DNA of 64,000 bases from Diplonema papillatum. Its lineage: Eukaryota > Euglenozoa > Diplonemea > Diplonemida > Diplonemidae. Shown here piece after piece: positions 29,083 through 37,399 of this stretch. Positions within the stretch are counted from its first letter, which is position 1. Each line of letters starts with the position of its first letter. The notes beneath the pieces were generated by a model, which did not search any database, was not told the DNA's origin, and saw only the letters and a program-made list of their open reading frames with translations. The stretch lies in NCBI GenBank assembly GCA_030068145.1, contig JAPJBO010000269.1, positions 124,001 to 188,000 on the forward strand, written 5' to 3'. The position numbers were made by a program, and so were the translations under genes.

Positions 29083-30717
29083 CTACTTCGGAACCTGACG
29101 AGACAGCGCGTCGGCCAGCTGTTCTTTGGTGCTAACCAACCTCAGCTCGATGCTCGAACCCTGGAGACGTGCTGCTCTCTTGACTCTCCGTAGGATCCGG
29201 GCTGTCAGCGGGTCCTTGCAACGTCCCCTCTTGAAAGCGTAAACACATATCGAGTTGTCTACGAAAGCCCGAATGCTCACGGGGGAGCGGACCCGGCGCA
29301 GCAGCTTCTCCACCCCTGTCAGAAGGGCCAGCGCCTCCAGACGATGGATCGGGTGCTTTGCCTCCAACGGTGTCCAGGCACCCCACGAAGAGAACAACCC
29401 GCGCGACAGGGCTCCCCAGCCAGTTGTCGACGCGTCAGTCCAAAGCTCGCACAGCCTATGTTGTTCGGCCTGCGGTATCCGTTTCCACCCGGCTATGGCA
29501 CGTCGCAGTCTCCGCAGAGTTGACACGAGCGACGGCCACGGAGTGTACGGGGAGTCCCACAGGGCTGGTCGCTCATGCAGTAGCCTGCCGACCCTGGACT
29601 GAAACAGGCTCAAGACAGGGAAGTCCCATCCATCCATTCCTAGAAAATACAAATAAAAATTGCACACGCCCAGAACCCGGTAGATGTCTCTGAAGGACGA
29701 GCCTCCTGAAACCGCGTCTATGGCCGGGCCGAGAGCGGTGGTGACGCTGCGCGGCGCGCGGATCCTATTGGACGGGAGGTCGACATCCAAACCGAGCCAC
29801 TGGACGCGCTCGGCCGGACCCTGTTGGACTGGCTTGGTCTCGAGTCCCACGTATTCCGCCGTACGGGTCCAGGCGTCCCAGAGCTCTGCCATGCCAGACT
29901 TGTCACGGGCCGAAAGAAAAAAGTTGTCCACCCAGGGCGTCACTCTGCCCGAGGCGCAATTTGTCGTGACATAGCTGCTGACCATGTCCGAGAACGATGT
30001 GGCAACCGCCATCGATACGTTCCAACCCATAGGCATCACCTCCATCTGGAACTTGCCATGAGGCAGGCGCATGCCGAAACAAGGACGTATCCGTGGGTCC
30101 AGCTCGAACGCGTGGAAGAAGCTCAGGGCGTCTACTTCTAGCCCCACGTTAGCTGACCTTACTGTGTCCCAGATCTCCTCTCTCGACGGGAGCGACGTGG
30201 CGGGGATTTGCTCTCTGGGCAGGTGGCCGTTCAACGTTTCCGGCCAGCAAATAAGCCTCCCCTCGTCAGTCCGACCCTTCTTCGCGATGGTGAAGACCTT
30301 CATCTCGACGATCGGACTGGCGTGCGCCACCTTACGTGTGACGCTGGACATGGCGACGTCACGGGCGTGCCCAGGATGCAAGTCCGGCTTCCTGGTCAGA
30401 ACACTCCGCCCCTTGAACGGACCAAAGAAACGGTAGAAGAAATCGTGGTCGCGAACCCACCTGGAGTCGTCCATCCATCTTCTGTGGCCGATAACTCCCG
30501 CGATTCGGTCGCAACGGTCGTATCGCAGCCTGGAGGGCGCCTTCTGCGCTATCCTCGCCGTCGGGGGCGCGGGGTCGCGCAATCGCTTGACGGCCTGGAA
30601 CGTCGTAGGGTCCCACGAGAGCACGGCGTCGCTTAGAGAAAAATTTGCCGCGGCAAGTACATCGCGGACGGCCGGGGCAGGGTCATCCCGGCGGGTGAGG
30701 GTTGACCGCTCGTTCAC
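29083..30717 (-). CDS. RT-RNase H of YR retroelement 1
   Basis: The open frame extends to 31503, but the part overlapping the recombinase is compositionally a shadow. Recognisable protein starts near the recombinase stop (GTG AAC at 30717 overlapping TGA). RT palm motif A is GLEVDALSFFHAFELD. Motif B is probably LPHGKFQMEVMPMGWN and motif C is TPWVDNFFLSA, with Asn in place of the second Asp of the usual xxDD. RNase H follows: CELWTDASTTGWGA, HRLEALALL, AFVDNSICVY and the end LADALSRQVPK. It should copy the element RNA into DNA. There is no ATG at the junction, so expression probably needs frameshifting or re-initiation at the YR stop. Confidence 0.85.
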   Translation of the reverse strand: MNERSTLTRRDDPAPAVRDVLAAANFSLSDAVLSWDPTTFQAVKRLRDPAPPTARIAQKAPSRLRYDRCDRIAGVIGHRRWMDDSRWVRDHDFFYRFFGPFKGRSVLTRKPDLHPGHARDVAMSSVTRKVAHASPIVEMKVFTIAKKGRTDEGRLICWPETLNGHLPREQIPATSLPSREEIWDTVRSANVGLEVDALSFFHAFELDPRIRPCFGMRLPHGKFQMEVMPMGWNVSMAVATSFSDMVSSYVTTNCASGRVTPWVDNFFLSARDKSGMAELWDAWTRTAEYVGLETKPVQQGPAERVQWLGLDVDLPSNRIRAPRSVTTALGPAIDAVSGGSSFRDIYRVLGVCNFYLYFLGMDGWDFPVLSLFQSRVGRLLHERPALWDSPYTPWPSLVSTLRRLRRAIAGWKRIPQAEQHRLCELWTDASTTGWGALSRGLFSSWGAWTPLEAKHPIHRLEALALLTGVEKLLRRVRSPVSIRAFVDNSICVYAFKRGRCKDPLTARILRRVKRAARLQGSSIELRLVSTKEQLADALSRQVPK

Positions 30718-31856
30718 GGTTCCCTCTCTTCGTCGCCTGTCCCCGCGTCTGCGAGAGCGCGGCTGGCTCGGATCTGCTGACGTCGGTGAGCAAGCGGGGC
30801 GTACCGGATGAGCCCCGTCAGGGTGGCGTGCAACGTCAGCGTCCGCACTGACTCGGCTGACGCGTGTTTTAAAGCGAACTGAGCCGCGCCCCGGCGGATG
30901 CTGTGTCCGCTGTACGTCTTGGGGAGGAGGCTCGCGAATCTCGCTGTCGTCCAATCGCCCCCCAGCGTATCGGTCGGGGCCAGCAACCGCAGGTGCCGCT
31001 CCACGAACTCGCGCCACGGGCCCGTCCTCACCGTCGTCACAACGCCGATGTTGCGCCAGTCTTTGCGCTGCCTCCAGCTCAGCTCCATCAGCTCCCCTTT
31101 CAATGTCACGTCCGATGCAGGGGTCCGCCGCACGTCTCCGATCCGGCTGCAGGTCAGCCACGCTATGGCGAATACCGCTGCGGCCTTCGGAGGTGCTCGC
31201 TGAACGACGTCCCACATGAGCCTCTTCGAGATCGGGCGAGCCTGGTCCCTCGGCTGTTCCACCTTCATCTTCGCCAGCCCCTTGAGGACCATCCGGAGAC
31301 GAGGGTCCTCCAAAGTGACCCCCTGGAGCTTCAGAGCGGCGGTGACGTTGCCCATCTCTGTCAGGATGGAGGAAGCCTTCAGCCCGTCGGCCTGCATCCA
31401 TCCGATCCAACTCAGGACCTGGTCCGCCACGGTTGCGCCCAGGAGGTCCACTTTCCGCACGTACCGCCTCCACTTCGCGTGGGTGTAGGCGATGTTCTGC
31501 CACGTGCTGTCGGCGTACGCGGCGTCGATGATGTCGAGCAGGGCCCGCTGGACCTTCGCACCCGGGATGTGTGCGATTTCCTTCAGCGGGCGTCCCCTGC
31601 GCGTCCGGCGGTCGTCCCGCGGCCCGCTCGCTTGGCCGCCGGCCCTCCGGGGGGGTTCTTCGAATGGGCAGTCACCAAGAAGGACGGCTGCCCTTGCTGC
31701 CTTTTCCTCCTGTGCCCTTTCCGCCTTTGCCGCCTTTTCCGTATCCACGCCGTACATACGGCGGGGCGCCCTTACCCGAGCCGCGACTGGCCTGGGTCTT
31801 CTTCGTCTCCTTCCTCTGCCGGTCGACCTCCTTGTCGACGTCCTCGACCAACTCAC
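30714..31856 (-). CDS. Tyrosine recombinase of YR retroelement 1
   Basis: The frame runs from 31856, but its first part overlaps gag; the recognisable product begins around the gag stop (31672). An N-terminal core-binding region (AYADSTWQNIAYTHAKWRRY, then a helical bundle) is followed by the catalytic domain. Catalytic residues seen: box I Arg in TCSRIGDVRR, then HSIRRG (HxxR), and Tyr in GLIRYAPLAHR. In this class the recombinase integrates a circular DNA intermediate without target-site duplication. The stop TGA overlaps the start of the RT frame. Confidence 0.85.
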   Translation of the reverse strand: MSWSRTSTRRSTGRGRRRRRPRPVAARVRAPRRMYGVDTEKAAKAERAQEEKAARAAVLLGDCPFEEPPRRAGGQASGPRDDRRTRRGRPLKEIAHIPGAKVQRALLDIIDAAYADSTWQNIAYTHAKWRRYVRKVDLLGATVADQVLSWIGWMQADGLKASSILTEMGNVTAALKLQGVTLEDPRLRMVLKGLAKMKVEQPRDQARPISKRLMWDVVQRAPPKAAAVFAIAWLTCSRIGDVRRTPASDVTLKGELMELSWRQRKDWRNIGVVTTVRTGPWREFVERHLRLLAPTDTLGGDWTTARFASLLPKTYSGHSIRRGAAQFALKHASAESVRTLTLHATLTGLIRYAPLAHRRQQIRASRALADAGTGDEEREP

Positions 31857-32427
31857 GAATGTCGGACGGGTAGTCCGCCCACCGCGCCTTCTTTTCGACG
31901 GCCTGCACGGCGCGCTGGTCGAGCTTCCGCTTGATCAGCGCGCGGATCTCGTCGTCGATGACTTCCTGCACGAGGGCGTCCTCGATCTTGGGAGTTAGCT
32001 TGCGGATGCGGGCGAACCGCTCCTCCGCCTCCCGCTTCGCGGCCCGGGCCCGGAACGTCTCCGGTCCCCACTCGCGATGGGCCGTGTCGTAGAACAGCCA
32101 CGGGTCTCGCAGCCAGTTGAACGAGCTGGCGGCCTCGGATGCGGTCGGCGGCGGCGGGGTCCTCCACACCGGCTTCCTGTTTGCGGGCAGGGCTGCTCGT
32201 GCCGGTGCTTCACCCTCCGCCTCGTCGGAGTCATCTTCGTCCTCGTCGCTGTCGCCATCATCGGCGTCTTCCGCGCGCGCCTCCTCCCCGTCTTTCTCTG
32301 CCAGAATCCTGGCCTGCAGCTCCCGCTTTCGCTGGATCCCGGCGACTACCACACCGAGTTCCGCGGCCAGCGCTTTCAGCTCGACCACGGTCAGTCCGGC
32401 CAAGTAAGCCTCGGTGACTTTCGGCAT
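31672..32427 (-). CDS. Gag-like protein of YR retroelement 1
   Basis: 251 codons. N-terminal residues 1-45 resemble a SAP-type DNA/RNA-binding helix pair (AYLAGLTVVELKALAAELGV, then KRELQARIL). An Asp/Glu-rich stretch (DSDEDEDDSDEAEGE) follows, then a helical middle (RKLTPKIEDALVQEVIDDEI) and a Gly/Lys-rich tail (GYGKGGKGGKGTGGKGSKG) likely to bind nucleic acid. There is no CCHC knuckle. First ORF after A1, 20 bp inside it, consistent with the gag position. Its 3' end overlaps the recombinase frame. Confidence 0.78.
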   Translation of the reverse strand: MPKVTEAYLAGLTVVELKALAAELGVVVAGIQRKRELQARILAEKDGEEARAEDADDGDSDEDEDDSDEAEGEAPARAALPANRKPVWRTPPPPTASEAASSFNWLRDPWLFYDTAHREWGPETFRARAAKREAEERFARIRKLTPKIEDALVQEVIDDEIRALIKRKLDQRAVQAVEKKARWADYPSDIRELVEDVDKEVDRQRKETKKTQASRGSGKGAPPYVRRGYGKGGKGGKGTGGKGSKGSRPSW

Positions 32428-32446
32428 CGTCGATGGGAAGTGCGAA

Positions 32447-32561
32447 CAAGTGGGAAGGGAGGGAGGGGAAGCAAGCTACTTTGTTCCTCTGGACGGATTG
32501 GGAGCGGCAAACCTGTCGTTCGGATTATTATTAGTCTTCAAAGAAACAAGTTTCTTTTCCT
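32447..32561 (-). repeat. A1 terminal repeat of YR retroelement 1
   Basis: Matches A2 (28699-28813) over about 115 bp. It is followed on the plus strand by a long A-run that borders the left end of the next YR element. Confidence 0.88.
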
Positions 32562-32778
32562 AAAAAAAAAAAAAAAAAAACCGTACACCGCGAGAGTAGG
32601 AGAAAGTAGAAAGGGAAACTAGAGTTTTCGTTGACCGCACCTCCCGTCCCGGCGTCGTCAGAGTCGAAAGAAGGGGGGTCGTAGCACAGCGGAAAATCGG
32701 GAAATTTCGGGCGACGGGGCGGAGGTGGCCGGAGGATCGACGGGAAATGGGGAGATAGCAAAGGCTGTGGGACTCCGC

Positions 32779-33672
32779 TCAGAGCTTCCGGGACGCTGCC
32801 GCCGTCTCGGCTGCCAAGGCAATCTTCCCCGCGGGGAGGTACCTCACCAGAGCCTCGATCGAGCTGTGCCGCGTGACCCTCCGTATCTCCTCCAAGCTGA
32901 GGCCCGCGTCGAGCAGTGACGCAGCCGCCCCCCGCCGCAGAGAGTGGCCCGTCAGACCCTTTCGGACACGCTTCAGCGCAGCCGACATGCGCCTGTACGA
33001 CGTCGCCAGCAGCCGATCCTGGGGCGCCTTGCGCCTCAGTTTCTTCTCGAGGATGCTGTCGAGGTGTTCCGGAAGAACTATCCCCGTCGTCACCCCGAGT
33101 TTGAACGGGTCGGACTTCGTGTCCGACCAGTTGATGGCCAGGAAGTCCTTCTGCCGAGTGACATCGCCGGCCTTCAACCCCGTCACGTCGGCCACCCTGG
33201 CCGCACCCCTCCAAGCCAACGCCAGAGCCAGCATCGTATCGGTGTGCCGCTCCCGCGCGATGGCCTTCGCCACGTCCTCCTCCGTCGCCGGAAGAGCCTG
33301 CTTCTGCGGGCGCAGTGCACCCTGCCTCTTGAGCGAGCGCTCGAAATCGCGCAGGGCCTGCGAGTCTAAAGGGACCCCTACCCGCTTTTCCGCCGACTTC
33401 ACGTTCTGCACGTACTGCAGCGCTGTTGACGTCGAGATCCCGGGTGCCTCTTTCGAGCCGCGTAGCTTCCGGCTTACCCAGAGGATCGTTGCCTCTGCTT
33501 TCGACAGCTTTTCCCCGGTTGCTGCCTCCCACTCGCCTCTGAACTCCAACATGCGACGGTGCGTGGACTCCACCCCGCGCCATGTCGAGGAGGCGAGAGC
33601 CCGCGACAGGTGCTTCTCCGCATCCAACCGAACCTGCCTGACCTCCCGCTTCGAGAGAGGTTTTTCGACCAT
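32779..33672 (-). CDS. Tyrosine recombinase of YR element 2
   Basis: The frame is open from 34290, but the protein-like part starts about ATG 33672 (MVEKPLSKREVRQVRLDAEK), giving 298 codons. The N-terminal core-binding domain (RALASSTWRGVESTHRRMLE) precedes the catalytic domain: Arg in RGAARVADVTGL, HxxR in TGHSLRRGAAAS, and Tyr in HSSIEALVRYLPAGK. The final segment closely resembles the broken recombinase at 49.4-49.6 kb (NHSSIEALLRYSG), so elements 2 and 3 are sister families. It overlaps the end of the gag-like frame upstream. Confidence 0.85.
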   Translation of the reverse strand: MVEKPLSKREVRQVRLDAEKHLSRALASSTWRGVESTHRRMLEFRGEWEAATGEKLSKAEATILWVSRKLRGSKEAPGISTSTALQYVQNVKSAEKRVGVPLDSQALRDFERSLKRQGALRPQKQALPATEEDVAKAIARERHTDTMLALALAWRGAARVADVTGLKAGDVTRQKDFLAINWSDTKSDPFKLGVTTGIVLPEHLDSILEKKLRRKAPQDRLLATSYRRMSAALKRVRKGLTGHSLRRGAAASLLDAGLSLEEIRRVTRHSSIEALVRYLPAGKIALAAETAAASRKL

Positions 33673-33773
33673 GCGGGGCCGCCCCTTGGGCGGACCTCCG
33701 GACTCCTCGAGTCCAGTGGCCGGCGGGTCCGGACAGCAGAGAGCTGTGTAGGCCAAAGGCGCCCACCTCACCA

Positions 33774-35075
33774 CTACTGGGCTTTCGCCCCGCTCTTCCT
33801 GCTGTCGCCACCCGGTTTGCGGTGTCTGCCGGGCGGGGTGTGGCGGGTCTGTTGCGTGTGGGGTCGGTTGTGCGTTTGGTGGTGTTGCGGGGGTTCGTGG
33901 GTTTGGGGCGGCCGAAACCGCTGCTTTCGTGCGTGGGCGTGCGCTTTCTCTTCCGCCCGTGCCATGAAAAGCGGCACCTCGTCGTCCACCGTGAGGGCTC
34001 TCTCGAGCACCTCGGCCGACTCCCAGTCCCCCTGCACCACGCCCCTCTGCAGCACCTGCAGGCGCCCCACCGCCCGCTCCGCCAGCTTCTGGAGAACGTC
34101 CTCCGCGTCCTCCAAAGAGGAGCACCGGCCTAGCGACCTGATGATCAGCTCGAGGTCGTCGAGCCGGTTTCGGGCCTCTCGCGCTTGCGGGGCGAGACCG
34201 CTCCCCCGCTGGGCGGCCGTAAGGTCCTTGTAGTGGTCCCTTACGTTTAAGGCTGCGAACTCGCGGCCGGGGTCGTCCAGGGCGAACCACTTCTCGGGGT
34301 CTAGGCTCGCCATGCCCCGGGGAAGGAAACCGAACGGGGTTCCCGTCCTTTCGCTGGACGCCTTGTCCGTCCCCTCGCTGTCGTCGTCGCTGTCGCAGAG
34401 GGCGCGACTTTCCCGCGGATCTGCGGCCACCGCCTGCCGCTCGTTTTTCTCGTCAATCTTGTCGACGAGGCGGCTCAGGAGGGCCGTCTGCTGTTTTCCC
34501 TGTGCTTGCAGGGCTTCCATCTGCTTCTCCAGCAGATGGATTCTGACGGCGGCCTCGCCGACGACCTCGGCGTCTTGCGACTGGCCTCGCTTGCCGGCGC
34601 CGTCGTCCGCCCCGTCTGGCCGTCGGGCCGGCTCGGGGACTGCGTCTTCCGCGGCTGCGCCCGCCTCGGAGCCCCGCGGCGTGCCGAGTGGGGTGCCGCG
34701 GCCTCTTCGTCCCACCGCTTCGGCGCCTTGCACCCCCCTCGCACGGTGGGCAGCGGTCTGCCGGGCGGTCTCCTCCGGGAAACGCCCGGCCAGGAACGCG
34801 CCGACCACCTGCTCGGAGGTGTTCGGCGAGCTGGCCCTGTGGACCCAGGCGAGACGCCACAGGGCCGTTCCCTCCGGGACGGCGTTGTCGCCGGTGAACC
34901 CCCCGGCTTCGAGGAGGGCCCTGAGCGCTTGCTCCTTCAGGCCCGTGGCGCGTTCCGCCCAATCGACGACCTGTTGAGCAGCCGGGTTCTTCCTCTCGAA
35001 GAAGAAAGCGGATGGAACGTCTACCCCCGTCACCTTCTTTACGAGGGCGACCGCATCAGTTCGTTCGAACGACAT
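33774..35075 (-). CDS. Gag-like protein of YR element 2
   Basis: I take the start at ATG 35075 (MSFERTDAVALVKKVTG); the frame is open to 35153 through the element end. The middle has a coiled coil (RIHLLEKQMEALQAQGKQQT, then LLSRLVDKIDEKNE). A conserved module follows, LDPEKWFALDDPGREFAALN with LDDLELIIRSLGRCSSLEDA. The tail is His/Pro/Gln-rich and basic (HARKQRFRPPQTHEPPQHHQ). The LDPEKW module has a counterpart in element 3 (LEPERWVSLSPEGRAAVYIE), showing homology. Probably packages or escorts the element nucleic acid; no enzymatic motif is seen. Confidence 0.75.
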   Translation of the reverse strand: MSFERTDAVALVKKVTGVDVPSAFFFERKNPAAQQVVDWAERATGLKEQALRALLEAGGFTGDNAVPEGTALWRLAWVHRASSPNTSEQVVGAFLAGRFPEETARQTAAHRARGVQGAEAVGRRGRGTPLGTPRGSEAGAAAEDAVPEPARRPDGADDGAGKRGQSQDAEVVGEAAVRIHLLEKQMEALQAQGKQQTALLSRLVDKIDEKNERQAVAADPRESRALCDSDDDSEGTDKASSERTGTPFGFLPRGMASLDPEKWFALDDPGREFAALNVRDHYKDLTAAQRGSGLAPQAREARNRLDDLELIIRSLGRCSSLEDAEDVLQKLAERAVGRLQVLQRGVVQGDWESAEVLERALTVDDEVPLFMARAEEKAHAHARKQRFRPPQTHEPPQHHQTHNRPHTQQTRHTPPGRHRKPGGDSRKSGAKAQ

Positions 35076-35232
35076 AATGTTTTTCGTTGACCGCACTACC
35101 CTGAGCCCAAATCCTGGACGTGGTTTCAGGTGGCAAATTTGGCAAATGATCATGATCAGAAGGTTCTACTTGAGCGGTTCAGTTTCCTCACACATTGCAT
35201 GTGGCTAAAAAAAAAAGGCTGAGGGCGCATAC

Positions 35233-36042
35233 TTCGAAGAACGCCTTGTCGCCGAGGTCGAGCCTGCTGGTCCACGACTGGATCCGCTTTTGGAGGGCGG
35301 CGTCGGTCTCCTTCGCCGGGCCGTAGACCAGGAACGCGATGCAGAACCGCTGCGGCGTCACGCGGTCGAGCCGCGAGTTCATCAGCAGGGCCGCCGCGTT
35401 GAGCAGGTGCGTTTTTTCCTGCCCCGGCTCGCCCCTCCACCCGACCTCTGCCACCATGTCCTTGTACACGTAGAACTCGCCGTTGGCTCGCTGCGCGAGG
35501 CCGCGTGCCAGCTGTTCGAGGCTGTCCCGGATGTCGGACTTGAGGTGCTTGAGACGTTTTGGAGCCTCGTTGAGCTTCAGCTTGATGTGCAGGTCGTACA
35601 CCCGCTTCAGGTTGTCGACGAGCGACCCCTCCTGCCGGATCTTGCGCAGGTGGATTTGGTACGGCGTTTCCCCCTTCGGGTCGGGCGCGTGCATGTCCGC
35701 CCCAGCGTCGAGGAACACCTGGACCAACTCGTGGTGGTTGCGCTCCGTCGCGTAGGTCAGAGGGGTGGCTTGCCCGTCAGACAGGCGGACGAGCTCCGGG
35801 CCCTTCTCGAGCAAGGCGCGGCACACCTGCAGCCCGTGCCCGGTGGAAAACTTGACGTTGTCGGCGGCGTAGTGCATGCAGTTCTTCACCCCGTTGACTG
35901 CGGTCACCTCCTTTACGATCCGCAGCAGCGCATCGGCAGCCGTGACTTCGCCCTTCTCGAACGCCCTTTGCAACACGCTATCGAAGGGATCCTTGTAGAT
36001 ACTCGCCAGCGACGGCGGCAAGTGAACACCCGACGCCTCAAG
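35233..36042 (-). CDS. Channel gene exon: ankyrin-like repeats and linker
   Basis: 270 codons, phase 0/0, acceptor CTCACTTGCAG and donor GTATGC. Ankyrin-type units are visible: GQATPLTYATERNHHELVQV with FLDAGADMHAPDPKGETPYQ, preceded by weaker ones (NGVKNCMHYAADNVKFSTGH). The rest is helical and charged (LKLNEAPKRLKHLKSDIRDS, then GEFYVYKDMVAEVGWRGEPG). I infer it is the cytosolic N-terminal part of the channel, since it is upstream of S1 on the same strand with matching phases. It could instead belong to a separate ankyrin gene. A partial duplicate lies upstream at 36245-36383. Confidence 0.78.
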
Positions 36043-36244
36043 CTGCAAGTGAGAGAAGGTAAAATCTTAGTTTCCTGTTCAGACGATAGTTGCCCCCTGC
36101 AAGACTTCTTCGCGGGGCGGAGGGTGGAAAATCTTAGTATGACGATTGGGGAATTTGTCTAATCTCGGGGGTAGGTGTGGCTTTATGTCCCACTAGTTGA
36201 ATGCTTTGTTCCCGTCTATCCCACTGGGATATAAGGGATGTCGC

Positions 36245-36383
36245 CCCATTGTGGAGAACTTGAAGTTGTCCGCAGCGTAGTGCATGCAGTTCTTCACCCC
36301 GTTGACCGCCGTCACCTCCTTCACGATCCGCAGCAGCGCGTCAGTGACCTCCCTTCTCGAATGCACTCTGCAACACGCCATCG
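36245..36383 (-). pseudogene. Duplicated fragment of the ankyrin exon
   Basis: About 140 bp similar to 35843-35985, including VTDALLRIVKEVTAVNGVKN and CMHYAADN, then KFST. The acceptor region and the rest of the exon are missing, and the 5' part of the copy is frameshifted. It lies in the intron between two ankyrin exons. Confidence 0.78.
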
Positions 36384-36515
36384 ATTACTTTTGTGGAGAG
36401 TAAACTAGAGATCCGGTGTTGTGAAGCGGTTCATAAGGTTTCTCCCTCAGTAGGAGAATCCACTGGGTTCACCGCAAGGTTGTTCGTGAACTACATTAAA
36501 AGACAAATTGCAAAC

Positions 36516-36713
36516 CAGGTTCTTGATGAGGTAGACAGTGTACGTGTGTCCGTTCTGGTGTGCCACCTTCGCTGGAGAAGTGCCGTTGTGCAGGACTAGG
36601 CTGTTGCCTAGCTGGTGGAGCAGCAGCACTGCAAGTTCGTTGCCCGCCTCAGCGTGGTCCTTGAGGAGATCCGTCTCATGTGCGAGAACGATGTCGAGGT
36701 TGCCGATGAGTGT
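36516..36713 (-). CDS. Channel gene exon: ankyrin-like repeat
   Basis: 66 codons, phase 0/0. The acceptor is a CACATTTCACACATTTCACACAG pyrimidine/CA tract, the donor GTTTGC. The translation includes TLIGNLDIVLAHETDLLKDH, AEAGNELAVLLLHQLGNSLV and LHNGTSPAKVAHQNGHTYTV. The second half fits an ankyrin repeat (NGTSPAKVAHQNGHTYTVYLI), the first half a diverged one. It sits between two other ankyrin exons in matching phase. Confidence 0.68.
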
Positions 36714-36719
36714 CTGTGT

Positions 36720-36765
36720 GAAATGTGTGAAATGTGTGGAATGTGTGAAATGTGTGAACGCTGAA
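36720..36765 (+). repeat. GAAATGTGTGAAATGTGT short tandem repeat
   Basis: Four to five units of (G)AAATGTGTG. On the minus strand this is the polypyrimidine/CA tract of the acceptor for the exon at 36516-36713. Confidence 0.7.
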
Positions 36766-36825
36766 AAGAGTCCCTCTGAGGAGTGCCGACGCGTCATCGG
36801 TGGAGCTGTGACGGTTTTCCTTCCC

Positions 36826-36978
36826 TTCTCTGGGCCCGCTAGCAGCGACGGACCTCGCTTCGTGGTGCCAATACGAGGGGAGAACCTGGAGATACAGAGA
36901 AAGAAATGTGAAACCGGGGGTTTGCCTAGAGGCTTTTCGTGTTATTCTGCAGATGCTTTGAGCTATCTTTGTGACCAT
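36826..36978 (+). repeat. Family F piece joined to family G piece
   Basis: TCTGGGCCCGCTAGCAGCGA through GAGATACAGAGAAAGAA (as at 23779-23865) runs into AAACCGGGGGTTTGCCTAGA, GGCTTTTCGTGTTATTCTGC and AGATGCTTTGAGCTATCTTT (as at 25750 and 51157). Confidence 0.65.
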
Positions 36979-37399
36979 GGTTAAGTGCGCGAAGAAAAAG
37001 AATAGGCGTGTGTTTCTTTGTACGTGCCGGGGAGGATTAGCCTGCTTGCGATGGATAGTGAAAGGGAACTTCTTTCCAGGGCAAGTATTCTCATCTGGAC
37101 GGGAAAACACACACACACAAACGGAAGGGACGTAATCAGTGCTGATAACTTGCGTTTACTAGGCATTTCGTTCAGGCCAATGGTTAAATCCAGTGAGAGT
37201 GCATTCACGACGCAGGCAAAACACTGCCTCTCGTGCATGATCGGTGCTAGCGCCAGGCGTTTGTTGGTGCGCACTGCAGCGGAACTCACCTGCTTTGGTA
37301 AGTTCCATGTAGCACGCTGCCAGCTACTAATTCTTAGTAGCACAATGCGTTGCTAACACAAAAAGAAAATGAGAAGTCGAAGATAGGGGGGCGACAAAC

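Larger units (their letters stand above)
28534..32561 (-). mobile_element. YR retroelement 1 with split direct repeats (Ngaro/VIPER/PAT-like)
   Basis: On the minus strand the order is A1 (32561-32447), gag, YR, RT/RNase H, B1 (28954-28816), A2 (28813-28699), B2 (28672-28534). A copies are about 115 bp and B copies about 139 bp, essentially identical. A1...B1-A2-B2 is the split-direct-repeat layout of tyrosine-recombinase retroelements. About 26 bp separate A2 from B2. All three expected ORFs are present and open, so the element looks recent. It lies in the intron between the ankyrin exons and the S1 exon of the channel gene. The gag-YR-RT order resembles that reported for VIPER rather than the gag-RT-YR order of Ngaro, to the best of my knowledge. 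Confidence 0.88.
32579..35213 (-). mobile_element. YR element 2: gag-like plus recombinase, no reverse transcriptase
   Basis: Left end CCGTACACCGCGAGAGTAGG, right end CATTGCATGTGGCTAAAA. Between them are only two genes (gag-like and YR), with about 130 bp from the YR stop to the left end, so no room for RT. The motif TTTCGTTGACCGCAC occurs near both ends (32626 and 35085), and short solo copies elsewhere are joined at it. It is either a non-autonomous relative of the YR retroelements that borrows RT in trans, or a Crypton-like DNA element that kept a gag gene. The right end lies 17-20 bp from the splice donor of the ankyrin exon. Confidence 0.8.

Noticed and set aside
30740-31503. N-terminal 250 residues of the long RT frame of YR retroelement 1
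   Set aside because: This part overlaps the recombinase in another frame and is Arg/Gly/Pro-rich shadow sequence without motifs, so I start the RT product near 30717.
30903-31934. 343-codon plus frame opposite the YR and gag genes
   Set aside because: Antisense shadow of two recognised genes; no domain.
32531-33811. 426-codon minus frame across the end of YR element 2
   Set aside because: It overlaps the recombinase in another frame, is Gly/Arg-rich and ends in element terminal sequence; a shadow frame.
33673-34290. N-terminal 200 residues of the recombinase frame of YR element 2
   Set aside because: It overlaps the gag-like gene; composition is Ala/Arg/Gly-rich without structure. Protein-like sequence starts at MVEKPLSKREVRQ.
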